Made by a program: the position numbers and the translations under genes. From Chloroflexota bacterium (GTDB lineage Bacteria; Chloroflexota; Limnocylindria; Limnocylindrales; CSP1-4), in the NCBI GenBank assembly GCA_017882025.1, contig JADGQG010000121.1, positions 1-5,954 on the forward strand: DNA of 5,954 bases, in the 5' to 3' direction. The notes below the pieces were generated by a model, which saw only the letters and a program-made list of their open reading frames with translations, ran no database searches and was not told the DNA's origin. This document shows, in pieces, positions 1-3,860 of the stretch (position 1 is the stretch's first letter; each line of letters starts with the position of its first letter).

Positions 1-1
1 C

Positions 2-211
2 CACGGCCGGAAGGACCGCCGCGTCGTGCCGCTGATGACCGAGAAGATGGTCGAGGCGCTCGAGATCGAGGGCAAGTACCACGAGGTGCACTGGTACGCG
101 GACGAAGCGCACGGCTGGGAGCGGCGCGAGAACCGTCGCGACGCCTACAGCCGGATCCTCGCCTGGCTGAAACGGCACCTCGCCGGGGAGCTGCCGCCGC
201 CGGCGCCCTGA
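2..211 (+). CDS. S9 family peptidase (prolyl oligopeptidase-like), C-terminal fragment
   Basis: This is the last 69 residues of a gene that begins before the window, read in the frame starting at base 2. The fragment matches the end of an alpha/beta-hydrolase catalytic domain of the S9 (prolyl oligopeptidase, acylaminoacyl peptidase) type. It opens with HGRKDRRVVP, where Asp5 fits the catalytic aspartate of the family's HGxxDxxV motif. About 32 residues on comes DEAHGW, where His37 (codon 110-112) fits the catalytic histidine. The serine (GxSxGG) and any beta-propeller lie upstream and cannot be seen. Members of the family cut short peptides or remove N-terminal residues. A short Pro-rich tail ends the protein. 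The next gene follows after five bases, which suggests co-transcription. A non-peptidase esterase of the same fold is possible. I am fairly sure of the family and unsure of the substrate. Confidence 0.85.
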   Translation, partial: HGRKDRRVVPLMTEKMVEALEIEGKYHEVHWYADEAHGWERRENRRDAYSRILAWLKRHLAGELPPPAP

Positions 212-216
212 CCGGC

Positions 217-657
217 ATGGAGACGATCGCGCGGCTCGCGGTCCTGCTCTCCTGCGCCGCGGCCGGCGGCACGCTGCTGGTCGTGCTGGCCGGGCCGCGG
301 TCCGCGGTGACGTTCGCTCGGGAGGCGCACTCGGGCAGCCTTCCCGGCGTGCTTCCGGCGGCGCTTGCAGGGTATGTGCTCCTGGCGGGCGGAGTCGCGC
401 TCACCGGGGCGGGAACGCTCGACGCCGGGATGCTCGCCACCGGCCTGCGGGTCGGCGGAGTCGCGCTCCTGGTGGCCACGGCGGTGCTCGCCGGACTCGT
501 GGCCGCCCCGTTCGGCGAGCGCATCCCGATAACCGTGGGAGGGCTGGTCATCCTCCTGTGGGCGGGCGGGGCGCTCGCACTGGTGAGCTGGCTCCTGGCC
601 GTCGGTGCCGTGCTCGTCGCGTTGGTCGGCGGCGTGCGGATCGAGCCCCATCGCTGA
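217..657 (+). CDS. Small integral membrane protein of unknown function
   Basis: This gene encodes 146 residues that I do not recognise. The protein is strongly hydrophobic, with four or five likely membrane segments at about residues 5-26, 44-64, 77-98 and 105-140; the last stretch may be one or two helices. Short charged loops separate them (REAHSG near 35-40, GER near 100-102), and the tail is basic (VRIEPHR). I see no catalytic motif, cysteine pair or known transporter signature. It starts five bases after the stop of the S9 peptidase gene, and the ATG has no good Shine-Dalgarno at normal spacing, so translation by reinitiation from the upstream gene is plausible. High third-position G/C in this frame and the tight spacing support a real gene. 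The overlapping antisense and +1-frame readings give Arg/Pro-rich low-complexity proteins. Function is left open. Confidence 0.75.
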   Translation: METIARLAVLLSCAAAGGTLLVVLAGPRSAVTFAREAHSGSLPGVLPAALAGYVLLAGGVALTGAGTLDAGMLATGLRVGGVALLVATAVLAGLVAAPFGERIPITVGGLVILLWAGGALALVSWLLAVGAVLVALVGGVRIEPHR

Positions 658-672
658 AGCGCGCCCGTGGGG

Positions 673-678
673 TAGCCT
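673..678 (+). promoter_or_regulatory. Candidate -10 box (TAGCCT) for the small ORF and proline dehydrogenase
   Basis: TAGCCT fits the TAnnnT core of a housekeeping -10 box and lies in the 67-base gap after the membrane-protein gene. Transcription would begin near base 685 and give a leader of about 40 bases before the small ORF at 725. I see no convincing -35 box at 16-18 bases upstream (the nearest, CTGAAG at 654-659, is too close at 13), so this rests on the -10 alone. Confidence 0.35.
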
Positions 679-712
679 TGCGCCGCGAGGGCGGCGTCGC
701 CCGCCGATCCCT

Positions 713-717
713 GGAGG
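713..717 (+). promoter_or_regulatory. Ribosome binding site GGAGG of the 34-codon ORF
   Basis: GGAGG stands seven bases before the ATG at 725, which is ideal spacing. It is among the best Shine-Dalgarno sequences in the window and the main reason to treat the short ORF behind it as translated. It is far too distant (about 108 bases) to serve the proline dehydrogenase start at 826. Confidence 0.7.
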
Positions 718-724
718 CGCTTCG

Positions 725-829
725 ATGTCGTTCCCGATCCCGCCCGCGGCCGGCACCGCCGCCGAACCTGGGCCGCCCGTCCGGCCCTGGCACGTCTTCC
801 TGGCCGTGGCCGGCGAGGCCGGCGGATGA
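725..829 (+). CDS. Small proline-rich ORF (34 aa), translationally coupled to proline dehydrogenase
   Basis: This short ORF of 34 codons has no family I recognise. Its ATG has a GGAGG seven bases upstream. Third positions are G or C in 31 of 34 codons, against about 23 of 34 at second positions, which is the bias of translated DNA in this genome. Its TGA (827-829) overlaps the proline dehydrogenase ATG (826-828) as ATGA, the classic arrangement for termination-reinitiation. The peptide contains seven prolines (residues 4, 6, 7, 15, 17, 18 and 21), including two Pro-Pro pairs, then PWHVFLAVAG. It has no signal peptide or clear membrane helix. It could be a leader peptide whose translation tunes the next gene, or a small functional protein. 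GC-rich DNA favours proline codons by chance, so its role is inference. The same frame is open from 605, but the part before 725 overlaps the previous gene. Confidence 0.55.
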   Translation: MSFPIPPAAGTAAEPGPPVRPWHVFLAVAGEAGG

Positions 830-1794
830 GCCCGAATGGCACGCTCCACGACGCTCCGGAGCGGGCCCTGCGGTCACTCTTCCTCGGCCTCTCACAACGT
901 CGATCGCTGGGTCGTCTTGCCGTCAGGGTGCCGATCACGCGCCCGATGGTCGGCCGGTTCGTGGCCGGGGAGACGCTCCCCGAGGTGCTCGTGGCGCTCG
1001 AGCGGCTCCGGGATGCCGGCTTCACGACGACCGTCGACGTCCTGGGCGAATCGGTCTCGTCGGCGGAGGCGTGCGCTGGAGCCGCGGGTCGGTACGAGGA
1101 GACGCTCGCGGCGCTCGCCGAGCGCGGCCTCCAGCGCAACGTGAGCCTGAAGCTGACCCAGATGGGACTGGACATCTCGGAGGAAGTCTGCCGCGAGACC
1201 GTCGCCCGGGTCATGCGGGCGGCTGCGGCCGTCGGCGCATTCGTCCGGATCGACATGGAGGACCACACGACGACCGATCGAACGCTCGGCCTCTGGCGCG
1301 AGCTGCGGTCGCTCAACCCGGAGTCCGGGGTCGTGATCCAGGCGGCGCTGCGCCGCAGCGCTGCCGACGTGGAGGCCCTGATCGCCGACGGGGCGCGGGT
1401 TCGCCTCTGCAAGGGTGCCTACAACGAACCGGCATCGGTCGCGTTCCGTGAGCGCGAGGAGGTGGACGCGGCGTACGAGTCGCTGGCCCGGCGCCTCATG
1501 CGCGACGGCGCATACCCCGCCCTGGCGACCCATGACGGGCGGCTCATCGGGCGCCTGCTTCGCTTCGCCGAGGACGACGGGATCGCGCCGGACCGATACG
1601 AGTTCCAGATGCTTTTCGGAGTCCGCCGCGATCTCCAGGCGGAGCTGCTCCGCCGCGGCCAGCGCGTCCGTGTCTACGTGCCGTACGGGACGGAGTGGTA
1701 CCAGTACTTCATGCGGCGCCTGGCCGAGAAGCCCGCCAACGTGACGTTCCTCCTGCGCAGCCTGTTGAAAGAAGGCCGCGGCCCGGCCGCCTGA
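826..1794 (+). CDS. Proline dehydrogenase, monofunctional (PRODH, PutA/FadM type)
   Basis: This flavoenzyme of 322 residues oxidises L-proline to pyrroline-5-carboxylate with FAD, normally passing electrons to membrane quinone. The length fits monofunctional bacterial PRODH; there is no fused P5C dehydrogenase, which must be encoded elsewhere. The TIM-barrel motifs appear in order: SLKLTQMGLD at 107-116, RIDMEDH at 141-147, RLCKGAYNEP at 193-202, ATHD at 234-237, YEFQMLFGVR at 258-267, and YFMRRLAEKPAN at 294-305. Tyr294, Arg297 and Arg298 match the substrate-binding Tyr and Arg-Arg pair of the family. The ATG at 826 overlaps the stop of the 34-codon ORF and has GAGG at 815-818, seven bases upstream. 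The ATG at 836 is in another frame. The next gene is convergent, so this ends the transcription unit. Family assignment is secure; inducibility by proline is only inferred. Confidence 0.95.
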   Translation: MSPNGTLHDAPERALRSLFLGLSQRRSLGRLAVRVPITRPMVGRFVAGETLPEVLVALERLRDAGFTTTVDVLGESVSSAEACAGAAGRYEETLAALAERGLQRNVSLKLTQMGLDISEEVCRETVARVMRAAAAVGAFVRIDMEDHTTTDRTLGLWRELRSLNPESGVVIQAALRRSAADVEALIADGARVRLCKGAYNEPASVAFREREEVDAAYESLARRLMRDGAYPALATHDGRLIGRLLRFAEDDGIAPDRYEFQMLFGVRRDLQAELLRRGQRVRVYVPYGTEWYQYFMRRLAEKPANVTFLLRSLLKEGRGPAA

Positions 1795-1795
1795 C

Positions 1796-1826
1796 GAGCG
1801 GCGTCTGCTCAGCCCAGGAGCCGCTC
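1796..1826. terminator. Inverted repeat at a convergent gene junction, possible bidirectional terminator
   Basis: GAGCGGC at 1796-1802 is matched by GCCGCTC at 1820-1826. The stem is 7 bp with a 17-base loop that holds a further CTG/CAG pairing (1805-1807 with 1815-1817). It covers the 14-base gap between the convergent proline dehydrogenase and hydrolase genes and runs into the 3' end of the latter. There is no T-run on either side, so it is not a canonical intrinsic terminator. In GC-rich DNA a stem of this size may be chance. Confidence 0.3.
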
Positions 1827-2636
1827 CCGGAGCCAGGCGGTCATCTCGTCGACGATCCGCGTCCCGTCCACCGGGTCGTGGTGCAGCTCGTGACGCACGT
1901 CCTGGTAGACGCGGCGCTCGACGGACGGGTACGCGGCGGCGAATGCGCTCGTCTCGGTCGGCACGAGCGGGTCTGCGCCGCCATGGACCAGCAGGACGGG
2001 GAGCGGGAAGCCGCCGCGCTCGGCCAGTCGGCTCCGCACGCGATCCATCGCTCGGAAGATCCCGTTTCCCAGCCGGAAGCTCGTCCGCGACTCACAAAGG
2101 GGATCGGCGGCAACGGCCGCGCCGATCGCTGGGTCGCGCGACAGCGCCGCACCGTCCCACGGGTTGGAGATTGCGACGCGCGGCAGGATCGTCGCGAGCA
2201 GCGGAAGGGCGAGTCGGAGCGCCGGGTTGACCGTCGCGCCAAGCGCCGGCGCCGAGAGCACCGCGACGTCGGGCAGCGGGCGATCGTCCAGCAAGTAGTC
2301 CGCGACCAGCAGGCCACCCAGCGAGTGGCCATAGATCGCGGCCGGGAGGCCGGCCAGCCGCGACGCGGCCAGTCGGTCCTCGATGTCGTCCAGGAAGCTT
2401 GCCCACCGCTCGACGTCCGCGCGCCGCCCGGCCGATGCCCCAAAGCCGCGATGATCGAAGGAGGCCGTCGCGATCCCGGCCGCGGCGAAGCGTCCCGCGG
2501 TCGCCTCGTGGCGGCCGGAATGCTCGCCCAGGCCGTGGACCACGAGGAGCGTCGCCCATGGCTCCCCGGCCGGCGGCCAGCGCCGCGTCAGGAGCGCGGT
2601 GCCGTCGCGTGCGGCCAGTGTTTCGATCTGGACCAT
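1809..2636 (-). CDS. Alpha/beta hydrolase, monoacylglycerol lipase / lysophospholipase-like
   Basis: The gene encodes 275 residues, a normal length for the serine-hydrolase group that includes monoacylglycerol lipases and lysophospholipase L2 (Hydrolase_4 type). These cut one acyl chain from monoglycerides or lysolipids in the cytoplasm or at the membrane face. Visible features are the oxyanion-hole region LLVVHGLGEHSGRH at 30-43, the strand and loop SFDHRGFGAS at 59-68, the nucleophile elbow GHSLGG with Ser105, the acid-bearing LLVHGGADPLVP with Asp222, and the base His249 in RHELHHD. All three catalytic residues are present. There is no signal peptide. The start at 2636 gives the typical N-terminus MVQIETLAARDG; the frame stays open upstream but only as a shadow of the transporter gene. 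It lies 20 bases after the transporter stop on the same strand. The true substrate is not shown by sequence. Confidence 0.9.
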   Translation of the reverse strand: MVQIETLAARDGTALLTRRWPPAGEPWATLLVVHGLGEHSGRHEATAGRFAAAGIATASFDHRGFGASAGRRADVERWASFLDDIEDRLAASRLAGLPAAIYGHSLGGLLVADYLLDDRPLPDVAVLSAPALGATVNPALRLALPLLATILPRVAISNPWDGAALSRDPAIGAAVAADPLCESRTSFRLGNGIFRAMDRVRSRLAERGGFPLPVLLVHGGADPLVPTETSAFAAAYPSVERRVYQDVRHELHHDPVDGTRIVDEMTAWLRERLLG

Positions 2637-2643
2637 CCCCCCA

Positions 2644-2649
2644 ATCGTA
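2644..2649 (-). promoter_or_regulatory. Candidate -10 box (TACGAT) just before the hydrolase start
   Basis: Read on the minus strand, TACGAT keeps the key T, A and final AT of TATAAT. It is followed by seven bases (T and six G) and then the ATG at 2636. This spacing puts the predicted transcript start at or beside the start codon, so the hydrolase could have its own leaderless transcript inside the two-gene unit. No -35 match was found, and the box sits in a 20-base gap, so chance is a real alternative. Confidence 0.3.
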
Positions 2650-2656
2650 CGCCCGC

Positions 2657-3619
2657 TCAGGCTTCCTCGACGACCGCGGACAGCGTCGCGCCGGGCGTCG
2701 TCTGGGCCACGATGACGCCCGCGATGACCAGGACTCCCCCGACCAGCTGGACCGTGGACAGGCGCTCCCCGAACAGGAGCGCCGCCAGCGAGATCGTCCA
2801 GACCGGCTCCACCGTGGAGACGAGCGCCGCCTGGGCCGCCCCGATCCGGGCCGTCCCGGCGTAGAACGCGGAGATCGCGACCGCCGTCGAGAAGACGGCG
2901 ATGCCGGCCAGACCGTACCAGGCGCCGCCGGGCACCCGCCATGGGACGATCGGTTCGCCGGTCGCGGCCGCCAGCAGCGCGACCACTACGAACGTCGCGC
3001 TGATCATGATCGCGGCCGCCACGGCCGGCCGCGTCTCGGCGCCGTCGCCGCCCGTCCGGTCGTTGGCCGTCTCGCCGCGCCGCTCGCCGGCGAGACGGGC
3101 CGCCATGACGATGTAGATCGCGTAGATGCACGGCGAGGAGACGGCCAGCACGAGGCCGATCGGCTCCGGGTGGGTCTCGATCCCGCCGATCGTGAGCGCC
3201 ACCCCGGCGCTCACGACCCCGAGCGCGGCCCACGGCCGGCGCCCATGCAGCCCGTGCCCGAACCGGATCGAGAGGACGGCCACGAGCGCGGGATAGATGT
3301 AGACGATCAGGGACGCGAGCGAGGCGGAGATGTACTGGAGCGCGGCATAGTAGGTGCTCGCGTTCGCCGCGAAGAAGGCACCCAGCCCAAGGAGTGCGAC
3401 GACGCGGCGGCGCGGCAGCGCGCGCAGCCCGGCCCGGTTCGCCGGCACGAGGAGCGCCCACGCCCAGACCAGCAGCCCGCCGAGGAGGAATCGCCAGTAG
3501 AGCAGGGCAAGCCAGTCGAGGCCGGCTCCATAGACGCTCTTCGCGAAGAGGGGGCCGGAGCCGTAGCCGCACGCGGAGACAGCGGCGAGCGCGATACCCA
3601 GGGCCCGGCGACGATCCAC
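2657..3619 (-). CDS. EamA/DMT-family transporter (RhaT/YdcZ-like permease)
   Basis: This is an inner-membrane permease of 320 residues from the drug/metabolite transporter superfamily, built of two EamA repeats with about ten helices. Repeat one covers about residues 6-145, with the family pattern YWRFLLGGLLVW at 41-52 and the stretch ALQYISASLASLIVYIYPALVAVLS at 93-117. Repeat two covers about 153-305 and contains the diagnostic STVEPVWTISLAALLFGE at 268-285 and a glycine-rich last helix. Between helices near 174-199 lies a charged loop (RLAGERRGETANDRTGGDGAETR) that seems longer than usual. Members export or import amino acids, nucleosides, sugars or drugs; nothing here fixes the substrate. 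The start is GTG at 3619-3617, with no Shine-Dalgarno but a TAGGCT box six bases before it. The hydrolase gene follows after 20 bases, suggesting co-expression. A functional link between them is not evident. Confidence 0.92.
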   Translation of the reverse strand: MDRRRALGIALAAVSACGYGSGPLFAKSVYGAGLDWLALLYWRFLLGGLLVWAWALLVPANRAGLRALPRRRVVALLGLGAFFAANASTYYAALQYISASLASLIVYIYPALVAVLSIRFGHGLHGRRPWAALGVVSAGVALTIGGIETHPEPIGLVLAVSSPCIYAIYIVMAARLAGERRGETANDRTGGDGAETRPAVAAAIMISATFVVVALLAAATGEPIVPWRVPGGAWYGLAGIAVFSTAVAISAFYAGTARIGAAQAALVSTVEPVWTISLAALLFGERLSTVQLVGGVLVIAGVIVAQTTPGATLSAVVEEA

Positions 3620-3625
3620 CGCCGG

Positions 3626-3631
3626 AGCCTA
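3626..3631 (-). promoter_or_regulatory. Extended -10 box (TGATAGGCT) giving a probable leaderless transporter transcript
   Basis: On the minus strand TAGGCT is preceded by TGA, which together form an extended -10 (TGnTAnnnT). Six bases later comes the GTG start of the transporter at 3619. The predicted transcript start therefore falls at the first base of the start codon, and no Shine-Dalgarno exists upstream. Leaderless mRNAs of this layout are well known in GC-rich bacteria. No good -35 hexamer is visible, as expected for an extended -10 promoter. Confidence 0.5.
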
Positions 3632-3706
3632 TCAAGCACGGCGGCCCCGCGTTCGATCGGCAGTCCACGGCCCACGCCCCCCGGGCCGCGGCTGGCCCCA
3701 TGGCAC

Positions 3707-3732
3707 CGCTCGAGGCAGGCCGGCCTCGAGCG
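3707..3732. promoter_or_regulatory. Perfect 10-bp inverted repeat, candidate operator upstream of korA
   Basis: The arm CGCTCGAGGC (3707-3716) is repeated exactly inverted as GCCTCGAGCG (3723-3732) around a six-base spacer. Each arm contains CTCGAG, itself a palindrome. The repeat ends one base before the candidate -35 box of the korA promoter and is centred about 50 bases before the predicted transcript start, a usual place for a dimeric regulator. No plus-strand gene ends just upstream, so a terminator role is unlikely. The regulator is unknown. Confidence 0.5.
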
Positions 3733-3733
3733 C

Positions 3734-3762
3734 CTGACGAACCCATCCTCGTGCGCTACCCT
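3734..3762 (+). promoter_or_regulatory. Candidate promoter of korAB (CTGACG - 17 bp - TACCCT)
   Basis: CTGACG at 3734-3739 shares the TGAC core of the TTGACA -35 box. It is separated by exactly 17 bases from TACCCT at 3757-3762, which fits a TAnnnT -10 box. Transcription would start near 3769 and give a leader of about 92 bases before the GTG at 3861. This is the only candidate in the window with both boxes at ideal spacing. Confidence 0.5.
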
Positions 3763-3767
3763 TTGGC

Positions 3768-3840
3768 AACAGTTCTCGGGGCACCCGCCCCGAGCAGACG
3801 GCTTCGCTCGGTCGCGTCCCACCGGCCCCGCGCCGCTGTT
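3768..3840 (+). other. Potentially structured 5' leader of korA
   Basis: Within the predicted korA leader, CTCGGGGC (3775-3782) and GCCCCGAG (3787-3794) form a perfect 8-bp stem closed by an ACCC tetraloop. A second hairpin pairs CGG-T-CGCG (3809-3816, one bulged T) with CGCGCCG (3829-3835). AACAG (3768-3772) can pair with CTGTT (3836-3840), closing both into a three-way junction that ends just before the AAGGAG at 3843. There is no T-run after either stem, so it does not look like an intrinsic terminator. I recognise no known riboswitch consensus. GC-rich DNA folds easily, so only the first stem is notable by itself. Confidence 0.35.
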
Positions 3841-3842
3841 CG

Positions 3843-3848
3843 AAGGAG
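3843..3848 (+). promoter_or_regulatory. Ribosome binding site of korA with long spacing
   Basis: AAGGAG lies 12 bases before the GTG at 3861, longer than the usual 5-10. A weaker AGG (3854-3856) sits only four bases from the start. No in-frame ATG, GTG or TTG occurs between the AAGGAG and 3861, and the conserved protein begins soon after, so GTG 3861 is still the best start. Confidence 0.5.
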
Positions 3849-3860
3849 CCTGCAGGTCCC

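Noticed and set aside
145..895. Minus-strand open frames opposite the membrane protein and small ORF
   Set aside because: The translations are Arg/Gly/Pro/His-rich with no hydrophobic core or motif. The plus-strand frame has the expected third-position bias.
836..1144. Alternative ATG at 836 for a gene at the proline dehydrogenase start
   Set aside because: It is in a different frame from the conserved enzyme and encodes a Ser/Arg-rich nonsense sequence.
3669..3687. GGCCC/GGGCC inverted repeat in the divergent region
   Set aside because: It is only 5 bp of G/C with a nine-base loop; many such repeats are expected by chance at this composition.
2637..3746. Upstream extension of the hydrolase reading frame to 645 residues
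   Set aside because: The frame is open through the transporter gene, but the extra part is out-of-frame transporter sequence. The homologous protein starts at 2636, so a fusion protein is not supported.
3775..3794. Hairpin read as an intrinsic terminator or attenuator
   Set aside because: No run of T follows it (CAGACGGCTTCG comes next) and no plus-strand gene ends upstream. It is kept only as a possible leader structure.
3620..3860. T-box or known riboswitch in the divergent region
   Set aside because: I could not find a T-box consensus or any other known riboswitch core by eye, and the leader is only about 92 bases long.
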